DNA from: PSRI01 sp041484195
GTDB taxonomy: Bacteria > Bacteroidota > Bacteroidia > Chitinophagales > Chitinophagaceae
NCBI GenBank assembly: GCA_041484195.1
Contig: JBGPHC010000016.1
Span: forward strand, 24,300-88,299
Direction of reading: 5' to 3'
Length of the DNA stretch: 64,000 bases
Shown here piece after piece: positions 46,727 through 56,630 of the stretch. The notes below the pieces were generated by a model. That model was not told the origin of the DNA. It was given only the letters and a program-made list of their open reading frames with translations, and did no database searches. The position numbers and the translations under genes are program-made. Positions within the stretch are counted from its first letter, which is position 1. Each line of letters starts with the position of its first letter.

Positions 46727-49384
46727 ATGGAATTATCTAAAAATTATGATCCTTCCTCAGTTGAAGATAAATGGTATCGTCATTGGATCAGCAAAAAATA
46801 TTTCAATAGCTGGCCCGATAGTCGTGAGCCATTTACGGTAGTGATCCCTCCCCCCAATGTTACGGGTGTCCTGCACATGGGCCATACACTCAATGAAACG
46901 GTTCAGGATATCCTGGTCCGCAGGGCGCGCATGACCGGATATAACGCCTGCTGGGTTCCCGGAAGCGACCACGCTTCCATAGCCACAGAAGCCCGCGTTG
47001 TGCAGATGCTGAAAGAGAAAGGAATCGACAAGAGCCAGCTCAGCCGTGGGGAATTTTTGAAATACGCTTATGAATGGAAGAACAAGTACGGTAATATCAT
47101 ATATCACCAGATTGAAAAGCTGGGTTGCAGCGTGGATTGGAACCGGGTGAGTTTCACGATGGATGACGACTATTATAAAGCGGTGATCAAGGTCTTTGTG
47201 GAATTATTCAAAAAGGGCATGATCTACCGGGGCGCCAGGATGATCCATTGGGATCCTTCGGCAAAGACAGCCCTCAGCGATGAAGAAGTGGAATACAAAG
47301 ACGTGAATGGGAAATTGTATATTATCAAATACTTCATTGCGGATTCGAAAACTGGAGGTTCCGGCGGTGGAGAATACATCACTATCGCAACCCAAAGACC
47401 CGAAACCATCATGGGTGATACGGCTGTTTGTGTAAACCCGAATGATGAGAGATACCGCGACCTGAAGGGAAAATTCGCGATCATTCCCCTGATAAACAAG
47501 AAAGTTCCCATCATTTTCGACGAATATGTTGATCCTGCTTTTGGTACCGGAGCCTTGAAAGTGACGCCCGCGCACGATATCAATGACTATAACCTGGGTC
47601 TCAAACATAACCTGGAAGTGGTTGATACCCTGAACGAGGATGGCACCCTCAGCGCTGCAGCACGGATATATATAGGCGAAGATCGTTTCATAGCCAGGAA
47701 AAAGATCGTGGCGGAATTGGAATCGAAGGGATTCATTAGCAGAGAAGAAGCTTATATTACGCGTTTGGGCTATAGCCAGCGAACGGGCGCTGTGGTGGAA
47801 CCACGGATCTCGACGCAATGGTTCCTGAAGATGAAGGAGCTCGCCCAGCCGGCCCTGAAAGCTGTTTTGGACGGTGAAATCCTGATTCATCCCGCCGAGA
47901 AATTCCTCGCCACATACCGGTATTGGTTAGAAAACGTAAAGGATTGGTGCATTAGCCGCCAGTTATGGTGGGGCCAGCAAATTCCTGCCTATTATGACGA
48001 AAATGCCAATTGCTATGTTGCGGAAAGCGCTGCAGACGCCCTCAGGCAGGCAGTTGCCGCAAGGCCTGGTTCCCCTGCTCCTGTTTTGCAGCAGGATCCG
48101 GATGTATTGGATACCTGGTTCTCCTCCTGGCTCTGGCCCATCCAGGTTTTTAAGGGCATTACCGAACCAGGCAATGCCGACCTGAAATATTATTACCCTA
48201 CTTCCGTGCTGGTAACCGGTCAGGATATCATTTTCTTCTGGGTAGCGAGGATGGTAATGGCAGGAATGGAATTTGAAAAGAAGATCCCATTCAGGCATGT
48301 TTATTTTACGGGAATGGTTCGCGACAAACTGGGAAGAAAGATGAGCAAGAGCCTGGGCAATTCTCCCGATCTGTTGGAACTCATTGAAAAATACGGCGCC
48401 GATGCCGTCCGCTTCGGGATCTTGATTTCTTCACCTGCCGGCAATGACCTGCTGTTTGATGAAGCTTCCCTTGAACAGGGAAGGAATTTCAATAATAAGA
48501 TCTGGAATGCCTTGAAATTGGTGAAGCTCTGGGAGAATCGCCTGGCGGAAGATCGGAATCAATCGACAACAGAGAAAACAGCAGATGGATTTGCCGTGAA
48601 ATGGTTTGATAACCGATTGAAAGAAGCCAGGCTGCAAGTGCAGGCACTATATGATGATTTCAAATTGAGTGAGGCTCTAAAAAGAATTTACTCCCTGGTA
48701 TGGGATGATTTCTGCAGTTGGTACCTGGAGTGGATAAAACCGGAACAGAATTCACCCATGGATCCTCAATTATACCAAAAGACCATTGCATTCTTTGAAG
48801 AGCTCCTGCAAATGCTGCATCCCTTCATGCCATTTATCACCGAGGAAATTCATCACCTGCTCAAAGTTCAAAAGGTAGATCTTTGCGTGACTCAACTGGA
48901 CAAGGAAATCCAGCCTCCCGACGAAGAAATGCTCAGAATGGGTAGCCTCTTGCAAAATGCCATTAGCATTGTCAGGGACAGCAGAAATAAAAATCAAATC
49001 AAGCCGAGGACTCCTATTGAACTATACATACAGACGAATATTGTCTCCACTTACAAGGGGATTGAATCCATTTTCAAAAAGCAGGTTAATGCCTCATCAA
49101 TTGCTTATGTGAATGATCCGGTACCGGATGCAATCGTGATCGCGGCCGAAAAGGACAAATTCTTTCTATTGACTGAAGAAGCGGTAAATCCTGCTGCCCA
49201 AAAAGAAGAATTGAACAAAGAACTGGAGCATCTCAGGAAATTTCTGGTGGCGGTGGAAAAGAAATTACAGAACGAAAAATTCCTGAATAATGCCCGGGAA
49301 GAAGTGGTTGAACTTGAGCGAAGGAAGAAAGTTGACGCCGAAACCAAGATCAGGGTCATCGAAGAAAGCCTGGCGGGTCTATAG
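46727..49384 (+). CDS. valS: Valine--tRNA ligase
   Basis: An 885-residue class I aminoacyl-tRNA synthetase charging tRNA-Val. The HIGH motif appears as PPPNVTGVLHMGHTLNE (HMGH), the KMSKS motif as LGRKMSKSLGNSPDLLE, and the CP1 editing domain lies between them (ITIATQRPETIMGDTAVCVN and FGTGALKVTPAHD). The tRNA-binding helical domain (FVELFEELLQMLHPFMPFIT-like region) and the C-terminal coiled coil typical of ValS (about 815-885, KEELNKELEHLRKFLVAVEK) are also present. The ATG at 46727 begins at MELSKNYDP, as in relatives; a TTG nine bases upstream is also possible. Confidence 0.96.
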   Translation: MELSKNYDPSSVEDKWYRHWISKKYFNSWPDSREPFTVVIPPPNVTGVLHMGHTLNETVQDILVRRARMTGYNACWVPGSDHASIATEARVVQMLKEKGIDKSQLSRGEFLKYAYEWKNKYGNIIYHQIEKLGCSVDWNRVSFTMDDDYYKAVIKVFVELFKKGMIYRGARMIHWDPSAKTALSDEEVEYKDVNGKLYIIKYFIADSKTGGSGGGEYITIATQRPETIMGDTAVCVNPNDERYRDLKGKFAIIPLINKKVPIIFDEYVDPAFGTGALKVTPAHDINDYNLGLKHNLEVVDTLNEDGTLSAAARIYIGEDRFIARKKIVAELESKGFISREEAYITRLGYSQRTGAVVEPRISTQWFLKMKELAQPALKAVLDGEILIHPAEKFLATYRYWLENVKDWCISRQLWWGQQIPAYYDENANCYVAESAADALRQAVAARPGSPAPVLQQDPDVLDTWFSSWLWPIQVFKGITEPGNADLKYYYPTSVLVTGQDIIFFWVARMVMAGMEFEKKIPFRHVYFTGMVRDKLGRKMSKSLGNSPDLLELIEKYGADAVRFGILISSPAGNDLLFDEASLEQGRNFNNKIWNALKLVKLWENRLAEDRNQSTTEKTADGFAVKWFDNRLKEARLQVQALYDDFKLSEALKRIYSLVWDDFCSWYLEWIKPEQNSPMDPQLYQKTIAFFEELLQMLHPFMPFITEEIHHLLKVQKVDLCVTQLDKEIQPPDEEMLRMGSLLQNAISIVRDSRNKNQIKPRTPIELYIQTNIVSTYKGIESIFKKQVNASSIAYVNDPVPDAIVIAAEKDKFFLLTEEAVNPAAQKEELNKELEHLRKFLVAVEKKLQNEKFLNNAREEVVELERRKKVDAETKIRVIEESLAGL

Positions 49385-49568
49385 TTGTTGCTGATTCCTG
49401 CAAATACCTTCTGGCAACTCAACTTTGAGGAGACATTTCCGCTCCCCGCCTCATAAAGTTTAACAAGGCTGAATCAAAATAAAATCTATTTTCGATCCGT
49501 TCTTCATTGGAGAAATCGCCCCATAGGGTCCGATTTGAACTTTGATACTATTTTCAAATTCCAATTTC

Positions 49569-50042
49569 ATGAAAAAAAATCTCATCTTCTTCCTAATATT
49601 TTTTGGAATTGCCGCACAGGCACAGGATAATGGAACGAAAACCCGTCCCGCCGCTCCCGGCCAAACCACTATTCCGAAGTTGCAGGCTAGCCTGGGAGGA
49701 TCTAAGGGAGGAAACCTGAGCGGAGCAGAACTTTCTAAAATCGTGGATTCCGTCTTGAGTGTGCGCGATCAGGAAGGCAATAGCTACCCGGTCACACATT
49801 TTCGCGTCTTTTACAAATTCAGGAGCAGTTCTGAAGATCATGACTCGGGAGAACGTAAGACCGTGGATGATATGAGGGTGAATGAGTTTTACAATACTAG
49901 TAAGATGTCGGATTTGTGGAAGGAAAGTATCAAGGATAATGCTGCGGCTAATGATGAAATGATCATTGACAATATCATGGTGCGACTTAAGAATGGCAAG
50001 AAAATGCAGGTACCCTCTATCAGATTCAAAGTAACGGAATAA
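49569..50042 (+). CDS. Small secreted protein, function unknown
   Basis: A 157-residue exported protein. The signal peptide (MKKNLIFFLIFFGIAAQAQ) is clear. A Gly/Pro/Thr-rich linker precedes a mixed alpha/beta domain (LSKIVDSVLSVRDQEGNSYP, HFRVFYKFRSSSEDH, then DNIMVRLKNGKKMQVPSIRF). I do not recognise a family name. The ATG at 49569 is chosen because the signal peptide starts there; nine extra in-frame codons upstream are less likely. It lies between valS and the convergent propeller/barrel gene and has no clear functional link to either. Confidence 0.65.
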   Translation: MKKNLIFFLIFFGIAAQAQDNGTKTRPAAPGQTTIPKLQASLGGSKGGNLSGAELSKIVDSVLSVRDQEGNSYPVTHFRVFYKFRSSSEDHDSGERKTVDDMRVNEFYNTSKMSDLWKESIKDNAAANDEMIIDNIMVRLKNGKKMQVPSIRFKVTE

Positions 50043-50147
50043 AGTATTTTGGGGACATTGCTAAAATTCCGAATACTCCATAATCCATTGCAGCCATATT
50101 TCCTCTAAGGAGCTCAGGCAATTCCCCCATCTCAGAATTACAGGCTT

Positions 50148-52958
50148 CTAATACTTGTTCAGAAGCACCGGAAGCACAATTTCCCATACATTTCGATTGG
50201 TCCGCCCCGTTAGACCATTATCCAGGAGATGGCTATACCGAAATCCGATGCTCACCGGTTCCTGATTCCACCATTGAGTATCTAAAAATATTTCTGAGCC
50301 CAGGGTTCTGAAATCAAACACAGTTCCCGTTCTCAGACTTTTGGCCCTGGCATTATCATAGAATATATTGGCCCTTATCCTATGGAAATAGACAATTTGG
50401 CCAAAGCCCCAGTCGGGATAACAGATGGGTAAATGATAATTCAGGCCCCATTTCCACATCCTTGGGGCATCTACATTTCCATATCCACGCGCAAAAGGAA
50501 AATTATTGTCAAACCTGTATTCATTGGCAGTATCCCTTGCCTGGAAGGCGGCGGAGATCACCAGACTATGATTAATTCCAATTCCCGGTAAATAAAAAGA
50601 AGCGGATAAAAGGAATTGGTTGGCCCTATAATTATTGATGATGGCCCGGTGTTGCAAATAGATGGTCTGGGCCCAGTGGGGGAAAATATTCTGTTTCGCT
50701 TTTTGCACCTGGGAACTCCAGTTCAGGGATGATTGCAGGTAGCTGAATCGGCGACTCGTGAGACTGTCCTTTGCCAAGCCGGTATAGTCTACCTGCTTGT
50801 AATTGAAGGAAGATCCAAAAGACAAATATTTATACCATCTGCCTCTGCTGAAATTGAGAGGAATGCTGAAGCCGATCCTGTTGTTCCATTCATTCCAATT
50901 GAGGTTTTGGGTTGAATCATTCACCTGCCGGTGCAGCGTATAAGAGATCCCACCCGTGATCCAGGGAAATAATTCCGCATACTGCGCATCGAATCCGAAT
51001 TTATGACTTCTTTCATTCGAGTTATAGTCATAATAAATGGCGGATTGCAGCGTATTCAGAATATTTTCACCATAGACCGTAAAAGTCCAGTCAGGTTGGT
51101 CGTAGTATGGGCGCCAACTATGAAAATTAAAAAGACGCATCCCTTTAGAATATTTCTTTACCGGGTAGTTGCCACCAGGAATTTTTGCCAACGCATTCCC
51201 CCAATTTTGCTGCAATGCTTCCGGGATATAGAGATCACCCGCATTTATAGTAGCCATATCCATGATGGATTCCCAATCCACATTCCCAAGCGATTTTTCC
51301 TTAAGTCTATACCCATTGGCTGTGAAATTGCTGTAAATAAGCCTGTGCTGTCCGGCAAGCGCCGGTTGATAGGCTCCCAGTTCCTCATTTGTGAGCCGGA
51401 ACAAATTTTTGGATTTTATGTCAACCGCAAATATCTCATCCTGGTATCCGGTACTCGCCGTAAAATAAACGGTATCGCCTTTCACGAGCGGGAATGCATT
51501 CACTTTATAGGTCCAGGAGCTCAGGTTTTCTGAGATTCCGGTTTGGATATCTATGAGGACTAGCGCCATCATCCCTTCGCTATTTCTCACGCTGGAGACT
51601 AGGCGAAAATTATCAAGAAACCTCGGATAGGTATAAAATAAATGGTCGGGGTTCGGAATTTTTTGCAGGATCCTGCCATTGCTTGCATCCAGCACTTGCA
51701 ACTCAGAGCTCAGGTCGGGAAGCACGTTCACTGCAATGACCTTTCGCCCGTCGGCGGAAAGATCGGGAGCGAAATAACGGCTCCTGCTCGTGACCCGCCT
51801 TTCCTTTCCGCTCCTGAGGTCCAGGATCCGGATGGTGCTATAGTCTTTCCATCCCCAGCGTATATCGGGTTCGTAGGCTGCATAAATGATTTTTCCCTGG
51901 CTGTAGGCGTAGTCATCGTCAATGGAAATGGATTTCGTTCTGATCTTTTGCTCCCCATCTTTCGTGTGCCAATACCAGGCAGCTGGATTCCGGTAAGATT
52001 TCTTCAATACCAATATAGAATCAGCATCCAATGCATAAGGATACACGTAATCGGTTACATATCCTTTGCTGTCTTTTGTCACGAAATTTCCTGCTTCTTG
52101 TATTCTCTCAGATCGTTGCATGAACCAGGTTCGGGCCTGATTCACAAATTCGCGGAATGGAAGTCCTGAATATTTTTTTACCGCGTGTTGGAATGGATAG
52201 AAAAGATTTCGATATCGTACCGCGTCGTCGGTCACCTTCTTCCAGAAATCGGCGCCAAATTTTTCCCTGCCATACCCAACCAGCAAATAACCCAATTGAT
52301 AGTGATCGGGCACATAATTTCTGAATGAACCATTCCTCAATTTCATGTAGCTGTAATTCCTGCCGGCTTGCCACAGGGACTTATATCCATTAAAAAAGAA
52401 TGGCAGGCGTCCCCTACCCTGTCCGCTAACCGAAGTTTCCTGGAAAACGGCGTCTCCCTCAAAGAACCAATTGGGTATGGCCGCATTATTAGCGACTGCC
52501 TGCCCTTCTTCTCCAAAAATATAATACATCAATTTCGACAGGCCTTTCCGGTAATTCATGAACTGCTGCACATGACGGTATTCGTGGATGGCCAGGTTAT
52601 CGGGCCAGGGAATACTGCCCAAATCGAAGCTGTTTTGCGGGGGCATAAGATTGAATTCACTTCTCCAGGGAGCCAATCCCACGTATGCGTTGGAGATAGT
52701 AGTGTGGCTGTGGAGAACAATATTGATCTTTCTTTGAAAATCGCCGGCCGTGGCCGAAGTATGTCCGTTCAGGTACCAGGTCACCGCGGCGATACGCTGC
52801 GCCACTGAGTCGAGACCCTGGGGGAAGATGACATTTACGCTTGGAGCATCAACCTTGTACCATCTCAGGTTTGAAGGCTCACCGCCAAATTGCTGGGCAA
52901 CCGACCTGTTGACAAATCCTAAGCATAATATGATAGCGACCTTCAGCCTGAGGCACAT
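50148..52958 (-). CDS. Exported gluzincin-like peptidase with beta-propeller and outer-membrane barrel
   Basis: A 936-residue protein with an N-terminal signal (to about VNRSVAQ). The N-terminal 280 residues look like a peptidase-MA-type zinc domain: H125-E-Y-R-H129 in NLAIHEYRHVQQFMNYRKGL matches HExxH, and E167 in IPNWFFEGDAVFQ is a good third ligand. Residues about 290-590 contain TolB/WD40-like propeller repeats (APDLSADGRKVIAVNVLPDL, DSILVLKKSYRNPAAWYWHT). The last 320 residues are beta strands like an outer-membrane barrel. It thus appears to be an outer-membrane surface peptidase or a domain-mixed transport protein. Function unknown. Confidence 0.75.
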   Translation of the reverse strand: MCLRLKVAIILCLGFVNRSVAQQFGGEPSNLRWYKVDAPSVNVIFPQGLDSVAQRIAAVTWYLNGHTSATAGDFQRKINIVLHSHTTISNAYVGLAPWRSEFNLMPPQNSFDLGSIPWPDNLAIHEYRHVQQFMNYRKGLSKLMYYIFGEEGQAVANNAAIPNWFFEGDAVFQETSVSGQGRGRLPFFFNGYKSLWQAGRNYSYMKLRNGSFRNYVPDHYQLGYLLVGYGREKFGADFWKKVTDDAVRYRNLFYPFQHAVKKYSGLPFREFVNQARTWFMQRSERIQEAGNFVTKDSKGYVTDYVYPYALDADSILVLKKSYRNPAAWYWHTKDGEQKIRTKSISIDDDYAYSQGKIIYAAYEPDIRWGWKDYSTIRILDLRSGKERRVTSRSRYFAPDLSADGRKVIAVNVLPDLSSELQVLDASNGRILQKIPNPDHLFYTYPRFLDNFRLVSSVRNSEGMMALVLIDIQTGISENLSSWTYKVNAFPLVKGDTVYFTASTGYQDEIFAVDIKSKNLFRLTNEELGAYQPALAGQHRLIYSNFTANGYRLKEKSLGNVDWESIMDMATINAGDLYIPEALQQNWGNALAKIPGGNYPVKKYSKGMRLFNFHSWRPYYDQPDWTFTVYGENILNTLQSAIYYDYNSNERSHKFGFDAQYAELFPWITGGISYTLHRQVNDSTQNLNWNEWNNRIGFSIPLNFSRGRWYKYLSFGSSFNYKQVDYTGLAKDSLTSRRFSYLQSSLNWSSQVQKAKQNIFPHWAQTIYLQHRAIINNYRANQFLLSASFYLPGIGINHSLVISAAFQARDTANEYRFDNNFPFARGYGNVDAPRMWKWGLNYHLPICYPDWGFGQIVYFHRIRANIFYDNARAKSLRTGTVFDFRTLGSEIFLDTQWWNQEPVSIGFRYSHLLDNGLTGRTNRNVWEIVLPVLLNKY

Positions 52959-53126
52959 AATGGTACAATATTATTGAATCAAGTTATTACATTTTGTTAA
53001 GCTGAAATATTAAATACGGAATATGGAATGCTTCGGTTGGAGTGGATAAATGAATGGCTACCCGCAACATTCCTTCATTAGATTTCTCGGGTTATTTGAT
53101 TACATTAGGAAATTAATGTCCCGCCC

Positions 53127-54758
53127 ATGCACAGGTTGCAGTTTGCCGACTACATTGTATTTCTCATATATTTTTTGATTGTAGCATTTTATGGATATTA
53201 TATCTACCAGCGGAAAAAATCGGCGGTCAGCAGCACCAAGGATTTCTTTCTCGCCGAAGGATCCCTGACCTGGTGGGCCATCGGAGCTTCATTGATTGCT
53301 TCAAATATTTCAGCGGAACATTTTATTGGCATGAGTGGTTCCGGTTTCGCATTGGGCCTGGCAATTTCCACTTACGAATGGATGGCTTCCGCCACTTTGA
53401 TAATCGTCGCCATTTTTTTCATACCCGTTTACCTGAAAAATAAAATATACACCATGCCGCAATTCTTATCGCGGCGATATAACGATCAGGTGAGCACGAT
53501 CATGGCCGTCTTCTGGTTGCTGGTGTATGTTTTCGTCAACCTCACTTCCATTATCTATCTCGGCGGACTCGCCATCTCTTCCATTTCGGGCATTTCATTC
53601 GGATGGTGCATGGTGGGCCTTGGAATTTTCGCGATCATCGTGACCCTGGGTGGTATGAAAGTAATCGGCTATACCGATGTGATACAGGTATTTGTCCTGA
53701 TCATGGGAGGTTTGGTCACCACTTATCTGGCGCTTAATCTCATGTCTGAACATTATGGCTATGGAAAAAATCTTGCCAAAGGAATGAGTCTGCTCCTGGA
53801 AAAAGCCCCCTCGCATTTTCACATGATATTCGATTCCTCCAATCCCTATTACAAAGACCTGCCGGGACTTTCTGTATTGGTCGGAGGCATGTGGATCAAT
53901 AACCTGAACTACTGGGGCTGTAACCAATATATTACGCAGAGAGCCCTGGGGGCCGACCTGAAGACCGCCAGGAGTGGGATCCTCTTTGCGTCATTCCTGA
54001 AACTACTGGTACCCGTGATAGTGGTATTGCCGGGCATCACCATGTTTGTATTGCACCAGAATGGATTATTTCAAAAGGAGATGATGGATGCAAATGGAAT
54101 GGTCAAGCCAGACCAGGCCTATCCCACCCTGATGAACCTATTGCCCGCGGGACTAAAAGGTCTCGCTTTTGCAGCGCTGACAGCGGCGATTGTGGCTTCA
54201 CTTGCCGGAAAAGCCAATAGTATCTCCACCATATTTTCACTTGACATCTACAAGAAATATTTTTATAAAGAGGCCAGTGAAAAACACCTGGTGAAGACCG
54301 GCAGGTGGACGGTGGTTGTCGCCATGGTCATTGCCAGTCTCGTAGCACCGGCATTGAGTACACTCGATCAGGCCTATCAATTCATACAGGAATATGTGGG
54401 GTTCATTTCTCCAGGCGTGCTGGCCATCTTCCTCCTGGGATTCTTCTGGAAAAGAACCACGGCCAACGCTGCACTGGCCTCGGCTTTGCTGACCATACCC
54501 CTGTCTGCCATACTGAAATTCCTGCCAGTATGGACCCATGGCGCATTCCCCGATTTTCCATTTCTTGACAGGATGTCCATTGTCTTCATCTTCCTTGTTA
54601 TTTTAATTGTGGTCATGAGTCTATCAGACAAAAAAAGCAAGGACAATATACAGGCCCTTGTTATAGATACCCGTATGTTCCGATGCCCGCCATCTTTTAT
54701 CATAGGGTCGGTGATCATTCTGGGGATACTGACTGCCTTGTATATCATTTTTTGGTAA
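53127..54758 (+). CDS. Sodium/sugar symporter (SSS/SGLT family), probably inositol
   Basis: A 543-residue inner-membrane symporter and clear paralogue of the one at 30379-32085. The shared signatures include GASLIASNISAEHFIGMSGS, NNLNYWGCNQYITQRALGA and AALTAAIVASLAGKANSIST. About 14 transmembrane helices are present. A myo-inositol oxygenase gene follows 118 bases downstream on the same strand, so inositol is the most likely substrate; the paralogue is linked to xylose isomerase instead. The assignment is by context only. Confidence 0.9.
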   Translation: MHRLQFADYIVFLIYFLIVAFYGYYIYQRKKSAVSSTKDFFLAEGSLTWWAIGASLIASNISAEHFIGMSGSGFALGLAISTYEWMASATLIIVAIFFIPVYLKNKIYTMPQFLSRRYNDQVSTIMAVFWLLVYVFVNLTSIIYLGGLAISSISGISFGWCMVGLGIFAIIVTLGGMKVIGYTDVIQVFVLIMGGLVTTYLALNLMSEHYGYGKNLAKGMSLLLEKAPSHFHMIFDSSNPYYKDLPGLSVLVGGMWINNLNYWGCNQYITQRALGADLKTARSGILFASFLKLLVPVIVVLPGITMFVLHQNGLFQKEMMDANGMVKPDQAYPTLMNLLPAGLKGLAFAALTAAIVASLAGKANSISTIFSLDIYKKYFYKEASEKHLVKTGRWTVVVAMVIASLVAPALSTLDQAYQFIQEYVGFISPGVLAIFLLGFFWKRTTANAALASALLTIPLSAILKFLPVWTHGAFPDFPFLDRMSIVFIFLVILIVVMSLSDKKSKDNIQALVIDTRMFRCPPSFIIGSVIILGILTALYIIFW

Positions 54759-54876
54759 GGACAATGAATCAGGAATATCTCATGTCTAATTTGGCCAGGG
54801 TTCTGTCATCGTCAATAAAACAAAGCGAATTCACGAATATAATTTGTAAATTTACTTAGCATCAAAACCAGCTCGA

Positions 54877-55758
54877 ATGAAGGCCAATGCTAGTTTCTCC
54901 GATTCGGAAAATAATCCGCTTCCAAACATGGACCTGTGGGAAGATGACCTATTGAAGCGTTATCCTGAAATCGGGAATACCCAAAAAGATAAGGAGTCAT
55001 TCCGCAATTACGACGCGCCAGCGAGAGACACGGTCAGGGAATTTTACAGGCTCAATCATAAATATCAGACCTATGATTTTGTCAGGGAAAAAGAGCAGGA
55101 ATTCCTGCGATTCAACCGCAAGGAGCTAAGGCCCTGGGAGGCCATGGATTTCCTGAATACACTGGTTGATGATTCCGATCCCGATATTGAGCTGGACCAA
55201 TTGCAACACTTATTGCAAACGGCAGAAGCCATCAGGGCCGATGGGCATCCGGACTGGTTTATCCTGACAGGCCTCATACACGATATGGGTAAGGTATTAT
55301 GCCTGTTTGGAGAACCTCAGTGGGCGGTGGTTGGAGATACATTCCCTGTTGGTTGCGCATTTTCCGAAAATGTAGTGTATCCGGAATTTTTTGCCGACAA
55401 TCCCGATAATTCGGATGCGCGCTACAATACGAAGTATGGAATTTACGAGCATGGCTGCGGGTTAAAGAATGTTCATATGTCATGGGGTCATGATGAATAT
55501 TTATACCAGATAACCAGGAATTATTTGCCGGAACCCGCCCTCTATATGATACGGTATCATTCTTTTTACGCCCAGCATCGCGAAGAAGCTTATGATCATT
55601 TACTGGACGACCATGACCGCGAGATGTTTCAGTGGGTCAGGAAATTCAATCCCTATGACCTTTATTCCAAGAGTCCCAAGCCTCCAGTGGTGGAAGAATT
55701 GAAACCTTTCTATGCGGATCTTATTGCCAAATACCTACCGGAAACGATCAGACTATGA
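54877..55758 (+). CDS. myo-Inositol oxygenase
   Basis: A 293-residue di-iron enzyme that cleaves the ring of myo-inositol with O2 to give D-glucuronate, in the cytoplasm. The six iron ligands of the mammalian enzyme are all conserved: H111 (QHLLQTAEAIR), H135 and D136 (LTGLIHDMGKVL), H205 (MSWGHDEYLY), H228 (MIRYHSFYAQH) and D261 (FNPYDLYSK). The length equals that of the eukaryotic enzyme (about 285). MIOX is frequent in eukaryotes and patchy in bacteria. The gene follows an SSS symporter on the same strand and is closed by a terminator, so they look like a two-gene inositol unit. Uronate catabolic genes are not in the window. Confidence 0.95.
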   Translation: MKANASFSDSENNPLPNMDLWEDDLLKRYPEIGNTQKDKESFRNYDAPARDTVREFYRLNHKYQTYDFVREKEQEFLRFNRKELRPWEAMDFLNTLVDDSDPDIELDQLQHLLQTAEAIRADGHPDWFILTGLIHDMGKVLCLFGEPQWAVVGDTFPVGCAFSENVVYPEFFADNPDNSDARYNTKYGIYEHGCGLKNVHMSWGHDEYLYQITRNYLPEPALYMIRYHSFYAQHREEAYDHLLDDHDREMFQWVRKFNPYDLYSKSPKPPVVEELKPFYADLIAKYLPETIRL

Positions 55759-55783
55759 CCATTGCCTTATATTTAATGCAGGC

Positions 55784-55808
55784 CGGAATTTAATATTCCG
55801 TTTTTTTT
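55784..55808 (+). terminator. Intrinsic terminator after the inositol oxygenase gene
   Basis: CGGAAT (55784-55789) pairs with ATTCCG (55795-55800), followed by eight T residues, 26 bases after the stop codon. Confidence 0.85.
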
Positions 55809-55898
55809 ATTCTTCGTTCCTACTACACAATTTATTCGACCCCTGCGCGCGGCAGTTTTCTGATACAAATCGTATCTTGTATTGATAACATAACCAGC

Positions 55899-56630
55899 AT
55901 GTGGCTCTTAGCATTAGCAATCGCACCGGGAATTGCCATAAGTCTTTATATATATGTGAAGGATCAGTACAACCGGGAACCACATTTGAATCTGGTATTG
56001 AGTTTTATATTCGGAATGCTCTGCTCTATTCCGGCGGTTTTGATTCAACTGGCGCTTACGAGTAGCCTGGACATGGCCATCCCCGAAACAAATTTTGTTC
56101 ACAGCCTAATCCTGGCTTATCCTATCGTGGGGCTTTCGGAAGAATTCTGTAAGTTTTTTGTATTGCGTTATTATGCTTTCCCCAAGAAAAGTTTCGATGA
56201 GCCATTCGATGGCATCGTGTATGGTGTATTCATCGCCATGGGATTCGCCACGCTTGAGAATATTGGCTATGTGTTCGAAAACGGTGTTGGCACGGCCATA
56301 CTGAGAATGTTTCTTTCTGTGCCCGCACATTCGAGCTTCGGCATATTGATGGGCTATTTTGTGGGCATGGCCAAATTCAATCTTGAAAGAAGATCCGAAT
56401 ACTTGTGGAAGGGATTGCTGACAGCCGTGTTCTTTCACGGCACATTTGATTTTTTTCTTTTCCTGCAAACAGACGCTATCGTCACCCAATTTGTATCAAA
56501 GGGCTTGCTGGTGGCCGGCGCGATTGTTTCCTTCCTAATCGCATTCCGTTTGGCACGCAGAGCGATCCGGGCGCACAATGATTTGTCAAAGGAAAATAAC
56601 CAGAGAATGCATGATGATCCATTTTCGTAA
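55899..56630 (+). CDS. PrsW family intramembrane metalloprotease
   Basis: A 243-residue integral membrane protease with about seven transmembrane helices. PrsW in Bacillus cleaves the anti-sigma factor RsiW. The zinc-protease motifs are visible as VGLSEEFCKFFVLRYY (the EExxK-type motif), the segment AMGFATLENIGYVFENG, the His in VPAHSSFGILMGYFVG and a second His in FFHGTFDFFLF. The stop overlaps the start of the GNAT gene by 20 bases, so they are likely coupled. No substrate is proposed, although two ECF systems with membrane regulators lie elsewhere in the window. Confidence 0.88.
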   Translation: MWLLALAIAPGIAISLYIYVKDQYNREPHLNLVLSFIFGMLCSIPAVLIQLALTSSLDMAIPETNFVHSLILAYPIVGLSEEFCKFFVLRYYAFPKKSFDEPFDGIVYGVFIAMGFATLENIGYVFENGVGTAILRMFLSVPAHSSFGILMGYFVGMAKFNLERRSEYLWKGLLTAVFFHGTFDFFLFLQTDAIVTQFVSKGLLVAGAIVSFLIAFRLARRAIRAHNDLSKENNQRMHDDPFS

